Of a DNA stretch of 64,000 nucleotides, positions 8,936-18,464 are shown piece by piece. Numbering within the stretch: the stretch's first letter is position 1; each line of letters begins with the position of its first letter. The notes under the pieces are model-generated. The model was not told the origin of the DNA. It saw only the letters and a program-made list of their open reading frames with translations, and did no database searches. Origin of the DNA: Alkaliphilus hydrothermalis (lineage in GTDB: Bacteria > Bacillota > Clostridia > Peptostreptococcales > Natronincolaceae); assembly GCF_016908555.1 (NCBI RefSeq), contig NZ_JAFBEE010000002.1, positions 62,001 to 126,000 of the forward strand, read 5' to 3'. A program made the translations under genes and the position numbers.

Positions 8936-11145
8936 TGGAATTAAAACCAAATGAGAAATTAGACATTAAAAATCTACTTGAAGGCTTAGAAAACTATACG
9001 CCAAAGAGAAGAGGTTGGACTTGGAGAAAGAAGGAAGAAAACCAACAAATAGGGCCCTTCACCTTCAATGATTGCTCAACTCCATTAAAGAATAGTGTTC
9101 CACTACCATCGGCAAAATATTTTAATGATATCGACCCACAGCCAGCATCTGTTATCACAACAGAGGTTGCTTCTGGAAGATTTGAAGACGATATCCGTAG
9201 AATGAGAATGGCTGCTTGGCACGGAGCTGACCACATCATGGTTATCCGTACAGCAGGACAAAGTCACTTCGACGGATTAATCGAAGGTACTCCTCAAGGT
9301 ATTGGTGGTATTCCAATTACAAGAAAGCAAGTTAGAGCTCAAAGAAAAGCTTTAGACTTAATCGAAGAAGAAGTAGGAAGACCAATCAATTACCATTCAT
9401 ATATCTCTGGAGTTGCAGGTCCAGAAATCGCAGTTATGTTTGCTGAGGAAGGGGTAAATGGAGCCCATCAAGACCCTCAGTACAACGTATTATACAGAAA
9501 TATCAACATGATCCGTTCCTTCGTAGATGCGGCTGAGGCTAAAAAGGCGATGGTTTGGGCAGACATTGCACAAATCGACGGAGCCCACAATGCCAATGCT
9601 ACAGCTAGAGAAGCTTGGAAGGTAATGCCAGAATTAATGGTACAACATGCCCTAAACTCTACTTATTCTGTTAAAGTTGGAATGAAGAAGGAAAATATCT
9701 GTCTTTCTACAGTACCTCCAACAGCACCACCAGCTCCTTGTATGGCTTTAGACTTACCTTATGCAGTTGCATTAAGAGATGTATTTAAAGAGTACAGAAT
9801 GAGAGCTCAAATGAATACAAAGTATATGGAGTCCTCTACTAGAGAAGCGACTGTTACCCACGTATTAAATCTATTAATTTCAAAATTAACAAGAGCAGAC
9901 ATTCAATCCACCATCACTCCTGATGAGGGAAGAAACGTGCCATGGCATATCTACAACATGGAAGCCATTGATACTGCTAAGCAAGCCCTTGTGGGTATGG
10001 ATAGCTTAATGGAAATGATTCAGTTAAAGGATGAAGGTGCTTTAAGAGATAAGGCCCGTGAATTAAAGGAAAGAGCAGTATTGTTCATGGAGGAAGTTCT
10101 TGAGGTTGGCGGATACTTTAATGCTGTTGAAGAAGGATTCTTCGTAGACTCTGGATACTACCCAGAAAGAAATGGTGACGGAATCGCAAGAAAGATGGAC
10201 CAAGGGATCGGAGTAGGAACTGTATTCGAAAGAGATGAAGATTACATGGCTCCTGTTACAGCCCACTTTGGATACAACAACGTTGCTCAATATGATGAAT
10301 CAGCAGTAAATGAACCTGCTAAATTAATCGGTGGTTCAACTTTAGAAAATCCAGAAAAAATCATCTACATTGATGAGTTAGATGAAACTGATAACGTAAA
10401 TGTAAGAATGGAAGAAACTAAAGAACTGAGAGAAACTTCTCTAATGAAGCCAGAGGTTGAGTGGATGGGAGACGGTTATGTCATGCTTAACCTATTCTTA
10501 CCAGCTTCTAAAAGGGTTGCTGAGTTCGCAGCAATTGAATTAGGGAAGAAAATGGGCTTAGAGGATGTGGAAGTAATCCACAAGGAAATCATGCATCCAT
10601 CGGAAGGTACTAGAATTGAGTTAAAGGGTAGAGTTGCCTTTACTATCGATACAGCTGCTCTAGTGATTCCTCCAGAGCCAGAAGTAATGACAGAAGACGA
10701 AGTAAGAGCAGAAATCGAAAAGCAACCAATGAAGATTGTTGCTGGTACTGTGGGGGAAGATGAGCACTCTGTAGGTCTAAGGGAAATCATCGACATCAAG
10801 CATGGTGGGATCGAGAAGTACGGAATCGAGTGTCACTATCTTGGAACTTCAGTCCAATTAGAAAAATTAGTAGATGCTGCCATTGAGTTAAATGCAGATG
10901 CAATCTTAGCTTCTACAATCATCAGCCATGATGATATCCACTACAAAAACATGAAGAAGATTCATGAACTTTGTATCGAAAAGGGTGTTCGTGACAAGTT
11001 GATGATCGCTTGTGGAGGTACTCAAGTAACTCCAGAAATCGCTGTTCAGCAGGGAGTAGACGCTGGATTTGGTAGAGGAACGAAGGGAATCCACGTAGCT
11101 ACTTTCTTGGTTAAGAGAAGAAGTGAAATGCAAAATGAAAATTAA
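8935..11145 (+). CDS. oraE: D-ornithine 4,5-aminomutase, E (cobalamin/PLP) subunit
   Basis: 736 aa catalytic subunit. The N-terminal two thirds form the PLP-binding TIM-barrel part and the C-terminus a Rossmann cobalamin-binding domain. The axial cobalt ligand lies in DEHSVG (D609-G614, H611) of the DxHxxG family motif. K622 in IIDIKHGG is the expected PLP lysine; the 11-residue spacing from the histidine matches the known enzyme, where this lysine links PLP to the cobalamin domain. Codon use is less A/T-rich than in nearby genes, as expected for a highly expressed catabolic enzyme. Confidence 0.97.
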   Translation: MELKPNEKLDIKNLLEGLENYTPKRRGWTWRKKEENQQIGPFTFNDCSTPLKNSVPLPSAKYFNDIDPQPASVITTEVASGRFEDDIRRMRMAAWHGADHIMVIRTAGQSHFDGLIEGTPQGIGGIPITRKQVRAQRKALDLIEEEVGRPINYHSYISGVAGPEIAVMFAEEGVNGAHQDPQYNVLYRNINMIRSFVDAAEAKKAMVWADIAQIDGAHNANATAREAWKVMPELMVQHALNSTYSVKVGMKKENICLSTVPPTAPPAPCMALDLPYAVALRDVFKEYRMRAQMNTKYMESSTREATVTHVLNLLISKLTRADIQSTITPDEGRNVPWHIYNMEAIDTAKQALVGMDSLMEMIQLKDEGALRDKARELKERAVLFMEEVLEVGGYFNAVEEGFFVDSGYYPERNGDGIARKMDQGIGVGTVFERDEDYMAPVTAHFGYNNVAQYDESAVNEPAKLIGGSTLENPEKIIYIDELDETDNVNVRMEETKELRETSLMKPEVEWMGDGYVMLNLFLPASKRVAEFAAIELGKKMGLEDVEVIHKEIMHPSEGTRIELKGRVAFTIDTAALVIPPEPEVMTEDEVRAEIEKQPMKIVAGTVGEDEHSVGLREIIDIKHGGIEKYGIECHYLGTSVQLEKLVDAAIELNADAILASTIISHDDIHYKNMKKIHELCIEKGVRDKLMIACGGTQVTPEIAVQQGVDAGFGRGTKGIHVATFLVKRRSEMQNEN

Positions 11146-12493
11146 TGTTCTAGTGGCGGAAATAGGCAGTACAACAACTGTTGTCAATGCCTTTAATGAA
11201 ATCCATAGCCCTTGTCCCAAATTCATCGGACAGGGGCAATCCCCCACCACTGTTTTAGAGGGGGATGTAAACATTGGTTTGAGGGGAGCAGTAGAAGACC
11301 TAAGAAAAAACCTTGGTTTGGATACACTGGAATACGATGAAATGCTTGCCACCAGTAGTGCTGCTGGGGGACTGAAAATGACTGTTCATGGTCTAGTCTA
11401 TGATATGACCGTAAGAGCAGCCAAAGAGGCGGCCCTAGGAGCAGGAGCAATCATTCATCAAGTAACTGCTGGAAAATTAAAAAGAACAGATATAAAGAAA
11501 ATCAAAGAAGTAAACCCCAATATCATTTTAATTGCTGGGGGGGTTGACTATGGGGAGCGGGATACTGCCATCTACAATGCAGAGAAAATTGCAGAATTAG
11601 GCTTAAATGTCCCCATCATCTATGCAGGAAATATTGAAAATCAAGAGGAAATCAAGGAGATTTTCAGTGAAACAGATAGCAAGCTTTATCTTGTGGAAAA
11701 CGTCTATCCTAAGATAGATCAATTGAATATTGAACCTACTCGAAGGGTTATTCAAGATGTTTTTGAGGAGCACATTATCCATGCACCAGGAATGCAACAG
11801 GTGAGGGATATGATCAACGGGCCAATTATCCCAACGCCAGGGGCAGTAATGGAGGCATCAAAAGTACTGAAGGCAGAGATTGGGGACTTGATCACTTTTG
11901 ATGTTGGAGGAGCTACGACAGACCTTCACTCGGTGACGGAGGGTAGTGAGGAAATCAATCGGATTCTTTTAAGTCCAGAACCTACGGCAAAGAGAACTGT
12001 TGAGGGGGATCTTGGCGTATTTGTCAACATGGGGAACATCATTGAACGAATAGGCAAGGAGAAACTACAAGCAGAGTTATCCTTGAATATTGATCAAATG
12101 ATGGAGGAATATCGAGCGATTCCAAAAACGTCAGACCAAATAAAGTTTGTTGAAAGGTTGACCCAAGAGGCGGTATTTAATGCCCTTGAAAGACACGCAG
12201 GGAAAATCCGACATCTTTATGGACCAGGGGGAAAACAAACTGTAGCGGAGGGTAAAGACCTTTCCAATGTGAAATACATCATTGGAACAGGTGGAGCTTT
12301 AACTAGACTCCCAGAAGGAAAAGAAATTTTGAAGCGTATTTTAACTAATAGTCGCCAAAATGTTCTTTATCCAACAATGGAGGCTACTATTTTAACAGAC
12401 AGCAATTATATCATGGCTTCTCTAGGGGTTCTGGCAAAAAGATATCCTGAGGCAGCGGTGGCTTTAATGAAGGAAAGTCTTGGGATGAAATAG
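11135..12493 (+). CDS. MutL/GlmL-like protein of the ornithine aminomutase cluster
   Basis: About 452 aa. It is an actin-like ATPase family member with phosphate-binding motifs EIGSTTTVVNAF at the N-terminus and ITFDVGGATTDLHSV in the middle. Relatives sit next to glutamate mutase (GlmL/MutL) and ornithine aminomutase genes and are thought to reactivate the B12 enzyme by exchanging damaged cofactor; for this gene that is inference. The start is uncertain: ATG 11135 gives the better N-terminus, while a GTG at 11123 is in frame. Either one overlaps the end of oraE, so translation is coupled. Confidence 0.85.
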   Translation: MKINVLVAEIGSTTTVVNAFNEIHSPCPKFIGQGQSPTTVLEGDVNIGLRGAVEDLRKNLGLDTLEYDEMLATSSAAGGLKMTVHGLVYDMTVRAAKEAALGAGAIIHQVTAGKLKRTDIKKIKEVNPNIILIAGGVDYGERDTAIYNAEKIAELGLNVPIIYAGNIENQEEIKEIFSETDSKLYLVENVYPKIDQLNIEPTRRVIQDVFEEHIIHAPGMQQVRDMINGPIIPTPGAVMEASKVLKAEIGDLITFDVGGATTDLHSVTEGSEEINRILLSPEPTAKRTVEGDLGVFVNMGNIIERIGKEKLQAELSLNIDQMMEEYRAIPKTSDQIKFVERLTQEAVFNALERHAGKIRHLYGPGGKQTVAEGKDLSNVKYIIGTGGALTRLPEGKEILKRILTNSRQNVLYPTMEATILTDSNYIMASLGVLAKRYPEAAVALMKESLGMK

Positions 12494-12504
12494 GAGTGTT
12501 GAAA

Positions 12505-13569
12505 ATGAATCCAAAAATGAATATCTATCTAGATAAGCTAAAGCACAATACTGAGGTACTGGTGGAACAATGCAAAAAGGCAGGAATTGACGTAGCTGCC
12601 GTGACGAAAGTCTTTTGTGGGATACCAGAAGTTACCGAAGCCATTGTTGCTGGTGGAGTGAAATATATAGCTGATTCCCGTACGGAGAATTTGGCGAAGG
12701 TGAAACATCTACCACTAGAAAAAATATTGCTTAGATTACCTATGATTAGTCGAGCAAAGGAAACAGTAGAATTCGCCGATATCAGCTTGAATTCAGAGCT
12801 AGAGACGATTGTAGCCCTAAACATTGCTGCTGAAGAACTTGGCAAAATCCATAAGGTCATCTTAATGGTGGACTTAGGGGATTTAAGGGAAGGAATCTTC
12901 GATGCTCAGGAGCTAAGCTCTGTAATAGAAGAAATCAAGGGACTAAAAAATATCAAAGTTTGTGGTATTGGAACGAACTTAACCTGCTATGGTGGAATCA
13001 TTCCTAATGATGAAAACCTAGGTAAACTAGTGGAGACGGCAAAGAGCTTTGAAATGGCACTGGGATACCCATTGGAGATCATCAGTGGAGGAAACTCCAG
13101 TAGCATTTACCTACTTGAGAAGGATGGTGTACCAAAGGGGATCAACCATTTAAGACTAGGTGAATCTATTGTGTTGGGTTATGAGACTGCCTATGGTGAG
13201 AGGATTCCAAATACCTATGATGATGCCTTTCTATTGGTGGCTGAGGTGATCGAGATTAAAGAAAAGCCTTCCATACCTATTGGAAACATAGGTAGAGATG
13301 CCTTTGGTAATGTTCCGGAGTTTGTTGATAAGGGAATGCAAAGAAGAGCTATTTTAGCAGTGGGTAAGCAGGATATCGGTACCCATACAGTAATCCCAGT
13401 TGATAGTGAAATCGAGATTTTAGGTGGTAGTAGTGATCACTTGATCCTTGATGTGACCAACTGTCATAGGGAATACAAAGTAGGGGATGAGATTACTTTT
13501 AACTTGACTTATGGTTCCTTGTTGGCCTTGTCTACTAGTGGGTATATTTATAAGAATTTTGTGGAGTAA
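12505..13569 (+). CDS. orr: Ornithine racemase
   Basis: 354 aa PLP enzyme of the alanine-racemase N-terminal barrel family, with the PLP lysine K35 in AAVTKVFCG. It converts L-ornithine to the D-ornithine used by OraSE, so it catalyses the first step although it is the last gene of the operon. The ATG at 12505 has AGGAG 8 nt upstream; an in-frame GTG at 12496 overlaps that site. A terminator follows. Confidence 0.93.
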   Translation: MNPKMNIYLDKLKHNTEVLVEQCKKAGIDVAAVTKVFCGIPEVTEAIVAGGVKYIADSRTENLAKVKHLPLEKILLRLPMISRAKETVEFADISLNSELETIVALNIAAEELGKIHKVILMVDLGDLREGIFDAQELSSVIEEIKGLKNIKVCGIGTNLTCYGGIIPNDENLGKLVETAKSFEMALGYPLEIISGGNSSSIYLLEKDGVPKGINHLRLGESIVLGYETAYGERIPNTYDDAFLLVAEVIEIKEKPSIPIGNIGRDAFGNVPEFVDKGMQRRAILAVGKQDIGTHTVIPVDSEIEILGGSSDHLILDVTNCHREYKVGDEITFNLTYGSLLALSTSGYIYKNFVE

Positions 13570-13588
13570 AAAGAGTTTTTTGGGTGTT

Positions 13589-13630
13589 AATGGCAGACTT
13601 CGTAGGTGACTATAGGGTCTGCCATTTTAT
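13589..13630 (+). terminator. Rho-independent terminator of the ornithine operon
   Basis: AATGGCAGAC/GTCTGCCATT stem, 10 bp perfect, followed by a T-rich tail directly after orr. It closes the ord-orr transcript. Confidence 0.85.
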
Positions 13631-13766
13631 TATAATGAATATGAGTAAGTAGTATTGTTAAAAAACTTCTATTAGGACAAGAAGGTCAATAAATGATATA
13701 ATATTGTCAAAAGTTTTGTCATTTTTATAAATTATAGAATGTTTAGAGTATAAAGGAGAAAAATTT

Positions 13767-14192
13767 ATGGAAAGTATAAAAAATCATTTACATAAAGCTT
13801 TTAATCTTACCCGTGACTTAGTGAGGGATTTACCTACAGATGCTTTGAAATTAAAGCTGAAGGATCTGCCTTCAAACACCATTGGTGAACAACTTTGGTG
13901 CATCATTGGAGCTAGAGAAAGTTATCTAAAGGCAATTATGAATGAAGGTTGGGTGGGTTTTAATTGTTCCCTTAAAGATACGTCATCAAAGGATGAAATT
14001 TTACTATGTCTTGATCAAACTGGTGGTGAAAGTTTGGATTATCTGAATAGCCACCGACTGAATGAGGTACAGGTGGACCTTTTATTAGCTTTGCTAGAAC
14101 ATGAAATTCAACATCATGGTCAATTAATTCGTTATGTGTATGGAAATAAACTTAGTTTTCCGAAAAGCTGGAAGCAAAGATATACTGTTTAA
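13767..14192 (+). CDS. DinB-like four-helix protein
   Basis: 141 aa, matching the DinB/YfiT metal-binding four-helix family in length and layout. The start is NHLHKAFNLTRDLVRDLP and the C-terminal helix contains EHEIQHHGQLIRY, which supplies the last histidine of the family metal triad. The biochemical role is unknown; relatives include thiol transferases and DNA-damage-induced proteins. No LexA box is seen upstream. The ATG at 13767 has AAAGGAG. It is probably a single-gene unit. Confidence 0.8.
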   Translation: MESIKNHLHKAFNLTRDLVRDLPTDALKLKLKDLPSNTIGEQLWCIIGARESYLKAIMNEGWVGFNCSLKDTSSKDEILLCLDQTGGESLDYLNSHRLNEVQVDLLLALLEHEIQHHGQLIRYVYGNKLSFPKSWKQRYTV

Positions 14193-14423
14193 TGGTATGT
14201 TTTGAAATGAAAAAATAACATATAAGTAGTTTAATCTAATCCCAACCAGTAGCCCAATGATTGCACCATTAACTGTAGTGGCATTATTCGCTTCAACCTT
14301 ATGATACAATCAGGAGATCTTGCCAATACATTTACTTATCTAGAGGAGTTATTTGAAACAGAATAGTTAAAGTCTCTTGAATAAATGAAGAGATTGAATT
14401 ACATATACAAAGGTGGGTGAAAT

Positions 14424-15308
14424 ATGGAGTTTATAGAAGCAAAGCAACTTTTATCTGCGTGGTCCGATGGAAAGAGCTGGTTCGGCACTAATTATAACTT
14501 AAATATCTACAAGGGCTGTAGTCACGGATGCATCTACTGCGATTCAAGAAGTCAGTGCTATCAAGTGGATGACTTTGATCGGGTTCGGGGAAAAGAAAAT
14601 GCCCTAGAGATACTGGAAAGAGAACTGATGTCAAAGCGAAAAAAAGGAGTTGTAGGAACGGGAGCCATGAGCGATCCATACAACCCATTAGAGAAGAAAT
14701 ATCAGCTAACAAAGGGAAGTCTGAAACTATTAGGGAAGTATAGTTTTGGAGCTAGCTTGACTACAAAATCAGACTTAGTAGTACGGGATATTGAACTACT
14801 ACAGCAGATAAGTCAATATGCTCCTGCCGCAGTCCATATGACCATCACCACCTTTGATGATGATTTATGCAAGAAAGTAGAGCAACGGGTCAGTGTCTCA
14901 TCTGAACGGTTTAAGGCTTTAAAAACCCTATCTGAAGCTGGAATTTTTACAGGGGTACGCCTATGGCCTATTCTCCCCTTTATAAATGATACAGAGGAGA
15001 ATATCAAGTCTATTGTAAGAGCCAGTGCTGAGGCTGGGGTAAAGTATGTTGCACCCTGTTGGGGAGTTACCCTCCGACAAAATCAACAGCTCTATTTTTA
15101 TCAACAACTAGACAAGTTATTTCCTGGGGTTAAAGAGGAATATATCAAAACCTATGGAAATAGTTATGAATGTAAATCATTACGGGTAAACGAGTTGAAA
15201 AAAGTCTTTGTGTCATCATGTAAAGCTAATGGGATTTTGTACAAGATGCCTGATATAGTGTCTGCGATGAATAGGCCATATGAGGTGGAGCAGTTGTCGT
15301 TTTTGTAA
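14424..15308 (+). CDS. SPL-family radical SAM protein
   Basis: 294 aa. The radical SAM cluster motif is C32-x3-C36-x2-C39 (KGCSHGCIYCD), and TGAMSDPYNPLEKKYQLT is the segment shared with spore-photoproduct-lyase-type proteins (SplB/Rv2578c family). It is shorter than true spore photoproduct lyase (about 340 aa), so repair of spore photoproduct should not be assumed; many relatives are uncharacterised. GGTGGG lies upstream of the ATG. The 231-bp gap before it (14193-14423) holds no convincing gene. Confidence 0.85.
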   Translation: MEFIEAKQLLSAWSDGKSWFGTNYNLNIYKGCSHGCIYCDSRSQCYQVDDFDRVRGKENALEILERELMSKRKKGVVGTGAMSDPYNPLEKKYQLTKGSLKLLGKYSFGASLTTKSDLVVRDIELLQQISQYAPAAVHMTITTFDDDLCKKVEQRVSVSSERFKALKTLSEAGIFTGVRLWPILPFINDTEENIKSIVRASAEAGVKYVAPCWGVTLRQNQQLYFYQQLDKLFPGVKEEYIKTYGNSYECKSLRVNELKKVFVSSCKANGILYKMPDIVSAMNRPYEVEQLSFL

Positions 15309-15414
15309 ATCAACATCGTGAACTTGTTATAAGAAGGGTTAGAGTAAATATACTACAAATGTCAGTACTAAAACCCTCCCTCTCTCAATATGATGTAGGG
15401 AAGGAGGGGTAAGT

Positions 15415-16548
15415 ATGGGAAAAAAGATTGAAATTGAACTAAATAATCAGTTGTTTGAAAAAATCAACCAGTTGGCAGAGGCAAAGTCTATGAAGCTGGA
15501 GGATTATTTAATATCGTTAATTAAAGGTAATGAAGGGTTGCAAAATCAGAAATTAAAGGATTACCAAGGATATGTGATAAAGGAGCTGGAGGCTTTACTT
15601 GATAAGGTAAAGGGTAGAGATGGTAATGGTAATAGTCAACAGCAAAAGAGTAAGGTCTTGATCTATTCATACAAGACCTATCGTAATGAATTGCAAAAGG
15701 AAATTAAAGATATTGTGGAATTCTATAAAAGAAAAGGTTGGTTTAATGAGGACTTCTTTTATCTAATTCAAGACCGAAGGGGAATCGTTGGCTATATGGG
15801 CCTCAATCCCCAGAGAGAGGAATTACCCTATGGGGGCTATATGTTCTTATATAGTCTTCATGTAGCCAAATCCCACCAAGGGCAACAAAATTTTAAATAC
15901 ATATCAGGGTTTATCCATGCAGTAGCTAAAAAAGAAAAATATTACAGTGTCGATATTTCCAGTGTATCCACAAATATTGAAGAAAAAGATTTATTGAGCG
16001 TGGGTTTCAAGAAATTTGATACCGCCACCCTACTGAGGGGGAAAGTTGAATTGGTAGACAATGAAAAGATAGAAGACGAAAAGATAGTCAATGAACTTGT
16101 TGATAAAAGAAAACAATATGAAGTATTCAAGCTGGAAACAAAGAAAATCAAGTTATCAGATGTAATAGAAAAAGGCTATTTATCCAGTGGTCGGATGCTA
16201 CCCCTTGGTTTTTTATTTGCTGAATGGCAAAAGAAGGAGCAAAAGCTAGAGATTAGACAATTAAAGATTAAGGTACAGCAGAAGGAGATTGAATTGATCC
16301 TTGTGGAAGAAGGAGTGGAGCAAGGTCAAGATGAGATATTTCAATATACCCTATTGGTGGAGCCCAATATCCTCTTTGATGAAGAAATCCTTCGGCATCT
16401 ATATATCGAAATCATTGGTGATCTAGTCAATCAAAAATCAGGGAAGAAGATACAACTAATGGTTCCAGAAGGCTTAGCTGAGGATATAAAATTCATAGAA
16501 AAAGAAGGTAAGAAGAAGGTCCTATGGTATAGGATGATGGTAATTTAG
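15415..16548 (+). CDS. Unrecognised protein: RHH-like N-terminus fused to a GNAT-like region
   Basis: 377 aa. Residues 1-45 (KKIEIELNNQLFEKINQLAE) look like a ribbon-helix-helix DNA-binding or dimerisation segment. The middle (about 75-215) resembles a GNAT acetyltransferase fold: GIVGYMGLNP, then LHVAKSHQGQQNFKYISGFIHAV, then an aromatic-rich strand. The acetyl-CoA loop is only roughly canonical. The C-terminal third is charged and unassigned. AAGGAGGGG lies before the ATG. No operon partners are evident; a strong terminator follows. The domain calls are by eye and uncertain. Confidence 0.6.
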   Translation: MGKKIEIELNNQLFEKINQLAEAKSMKLEDYLISLIKGNEGLQNQKLKDYQGYVIKELEALLDKVKGRDGNGNSQQQKSKVLIYSYKTYRNELQKEIKDIVEFYKRKGWFNEDFFYLIQDRRGIVGYMGLNPQREELPYGGYMFLYSLHVAKSHQGQQNFKYISGFIHAVAKKEKYYSVDISSVSTNIEEKDLLSVGFKKFDTATLLRGKVELVDNEKIEDEKIVNELVDKRKQYEVFKLETKKIKLSDVIEKGYLSSGRMLPLGFLFAEWQKKEQKLEIRQLKIKVQQKEIELILVEEGVEQGQDEIFQYTLLVEPNILFDEEILRHLYIEIIGDLVNQKSGKKIQLMVPEGLAEDIKFIEKEGKKKVLWYRMMVI

Positions 16549-16659
16549 AAGCGTGGACATGTAAAAAATAATCAAATATAAATGGGATAACAATTAATAA
16601 GAAACAGTATAAGTTTAGAGAGAAGGTTAGGACTTTAGATGATTTTATGGCAGAAAAAT

Positions 16660-16702
16660 AACCCCTAGTTTTAGCGAAAAATCGTTAGAACTGGGGTTTT
16701 TT
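16660..16702 (+). terminator. Rho-independent terminator
   Basis: AACCCCAGTTCTAACGAT-type stem (one side AACCCCTAGTTTTAGCGA) with T6 on the plus side. It lies between the convergent RHH-GNAT-like gene and the minus-strand coiled-coil gene. Confidence 0.85.
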
Positions 16703-16790
16703 ATTGTCGTTTTTTAAATTGCAAATCCTTATATGCAGCTGAGTTAGATTTCAAATCTTAGCTATAGGGGTATCAGTTTGCTGTAAATCC

Positions 16791-17279
16791 CTAAAGGATC
16801 GCCAAAATCAACAGTATTAAATAAAGCATCTGTACATGATCCTTCTGTTGCTTCAACTGTTGTTTAAGTTCTTCATTTTCATTTGAGAGCCGCGAAAGAT
16901 TGATATTGAGGGACGTTACTTGATCAAGATCATCTCGGTAGGCTTCATAGCTGTTTAGTTGGTCCTTTAGGGCAGTGATTTTATTATTGGATTCATGTAA
17001 TCGCATTTGTAATGCAGAGACCTGGTCTTCTGAATAATTCAACTGTTCTTTTAAGTGCTCAATTTGGTTATTCAGTATTATTTTTTCTTCTAAAGTAAAG
17101 ACTTCCCGTCTGGGGTGCAGCACCTCTTTTTGCTTTCTAGTATCTTTCGCAGGTAAGTCTTCGACCGAAGTTTCTAGTTCCATTTCAACTTCTTCGACAG
17201 GCATAGCATTTACTAAATCTCTATCAAGTCTCTCATCCTTAGGTATAAAATTAAGATTCACTGGCTGATATTTCATCAT
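16791..17279 (-). CDS. Coiled-coil protein with C-terminal hydrophobic tail
   Basis: 162 aa from the ATG at 17279 (a second ATG follows at 17276), placed after GGAGGTGATAATT. About 65 acidic, proline-containing residues come first, then a long heptad-patterned coiled coil (about 70-145), then a short hydrophobic C-terminus (LYLILLILAIL) that could anchor it in a membrane. The first 29 bp overlap the end of the beta-propeller-like gene, so the two form an operon. No enzyme motif is present. A coiled coil of similar type is fused to the propeller in the second module (22486-24180), which suggests the two proteins here work as one complex. Not a recognised family. Confidence 0.7.
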   Translation of the reverse strand: MMKYQPVNLNFIPKDERLDRDLVNAMPVEEVEMELETSVEDLPAKDTRKQKEVLHPRREVFTLEEKIILNNQIEHLKEQLNYSEDQVSALQMRLHESNNKITALKDQLNSYEAYRDDLDQVTSLNINLSRLSNENEELKQQLKQQKDHVQMLYLILLILAIL

Positions 17280-18315
17280 AATTATCACCTCCAAAACCTA
17301 AAAACTGAATACTGGGATAATGGGTACCATACAAGAATTCACATTGAATATTAAATTGACTCTTTGATTGATTGCTACCGTACCGATAACGCTTAAAATT
17401 GTTAATTTTAGAATCGTCCACTATTGATGGAGGCATCCAGTTACTTCCCATGTCGTTACTTTTAGAAACAGCTAAGTGACCGTATTCCACCCACATACAA
17501 TAGAGTTGCTGATTCATGAGGATCAATTGAGGAAAAGAGCAATTAAGTCTTTTCGAAAGGGAAGAAATTTTTTGATCCTTCAAGTCTACATTTTTAAGAT
17601 CTGTCTTTAAATACTGTACCATGAGTCCATCCTGTTCTTTATATTGGCACCAAGTGATATGTAGATTGCCCTCTTGATCCATCAAGGCATCCATATACAG
17701 CTTTTGGTCAGTGGTGTTTGTCAGCTGTTGTGGCTTACTCCATTGGTCATTATGGGGGTAGTATTCGATTAAGCATATTTCATCGTTGTTATTGATAATA
17801 GATATGTAGAGAAGCAGAATACGTTTCTTATAGGTGAGGACCTTGTAGGGAGTAACAAAGCGGTTGAATCTAAGGGTACAGATATTATTTTTAACCCATG
17901 TCATGGCTTTTTCATCATAGGTATAATGGAATAGAGTACAACGATCCCTCTGGGTTGATTGCTGTAAATCGTAGAAAACATGAATGTTTGAGCCTAAAAT
18001 ACACGCCTTAGGATAAAAAATTCTCTCACTCTTCGATAGACTTGTTAGCTGTATACTCTTCCATTCATTATTTTTTCTATAGTGATAATAAAAATCTCCG
18101 TCGTAATGATAGCTCACAATATGGAATCGATCGCTACCATCAAGAACAATATCCAGACTACTGCAACGTTTTGGAAAAACATCATCTTTGCTTACCCACT
18201 GATGCTTGGTATTGGAAGAAATGCATTGGATTTCCTCCTTTTCATCCAGAAAGAAATTAAAGGTTTTGCCCTTTGAATCTTGAAAAATAAATTCATTCTT
18301 ACCATTTAAAGGCAT
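17251..18315 (-). CDS. Beta-propeller-like (sialidase-fold-like) hypothetical protein
   Basis: 354 aa without signal peptide or membrane segment. It has repeated strand patterns such as GSDRFHIVSYHYDGDFYYHY, EGNLHITWCQYKEQDG and NQQLYCMWVEYG, each resembling a propeller blade. It aligns by eye with the N-terminal 350 residues of the 564-aa protein at 22486-24180, including a shared RYGSNQ/KYGTNS block near the C-terminus. It is divergent from the Cys-rich gene at 18465. A weak sigma-E-like -10 (CATATATT) lies upstream at 18351-18344. A structural or binding role at the spore surface is inferred from neighbours only. Confidence 0.7.
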   Translation of the reverse strand: MPLNGKNEFIFQDSKGKTFNFFLDEKEEIQCISSNTKHQWVSKDDVFPKRCSSLDIVLDGSDRFHIVSYHYDGDFYYHYRKNNEWKSIQLTSLSKSERIFYPKACILGSNIHVFYDLQQSTQRDRCTLFHYTYDEKAMTWVKNNICTLRFNRFVTPYKVLTYKKRILLLYISIINNNDEICLIEYYPHNDQWSKPQQLTNTTDQKLYMDALMDQEGNLHITWCQYKEQDGLMVQYLKTDLKNVDLKDQKISSLSKRLNCSFPQLILMNQQLYCMWVEYGHLAVSKSNDMGSNWMPPSIVDDSKINNFKRYRYGSNQSKSQFNIQCEFLYGTHYPSIQFLGFGGDNYDEISASES

Positions 18316-18381
18316 ATCATCACATCCTAGTAGATTTTAGTAAAATATATGCAATTTATAAATAAAAATTACTGATAACTA

Positions 18382-18411
18382 GCACCGATTGGGGAGTAAT
18401 TACATATTTTA
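18382..18411 (+). promoter_or_regulatory. Sigma-K-like promoter of the 305-aa Cys-rich gene
   Basis: GCACC (18382-18386), 16 bp, then CATATTTTA (18403-18411). This fits the Bacillus sigma-K consensus gCACm-N15/16-gCATANNNTA in both boxes except for the base before CATA. The ATG is 53 bp downstream. It predicts late mother-cell expression. Confidence 0.6.
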
Positions 18412-18464
18412 CAGTAAGTGAAGGTTATTATTAGTCTCACAATCAATAAAAAGGAGTTGAGTTT

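Noticed and set aside
8994..11352. Several minus-strand frames opposite oraE and the MutL-like gene
   Set aside because: They are antisense shadows of strongly conserved coding sequence and lack ribosome sites.
14124..14309. Minus-strand 61-codon frame after the DinB-like gene
   Set aside because: It overlaps the end of a convincing gene, has no ribosome site and matches no family I know.
14424..15308. Calling this gene spore photoproduct lyase (splB)
   Set aside because: It has the SPL-family radical SAM core but is shorter, and many such relatives are not photoproduct lyases; kept as SPL-family only.
18343..18352. Sigma-K promoter for the minus-strand propeller gene
   Set aside because: The box CATATATTT lacks the final TA and there is no AC at the right distance; it fits sigma-E slightly better but is weak, so it is only mentioned.
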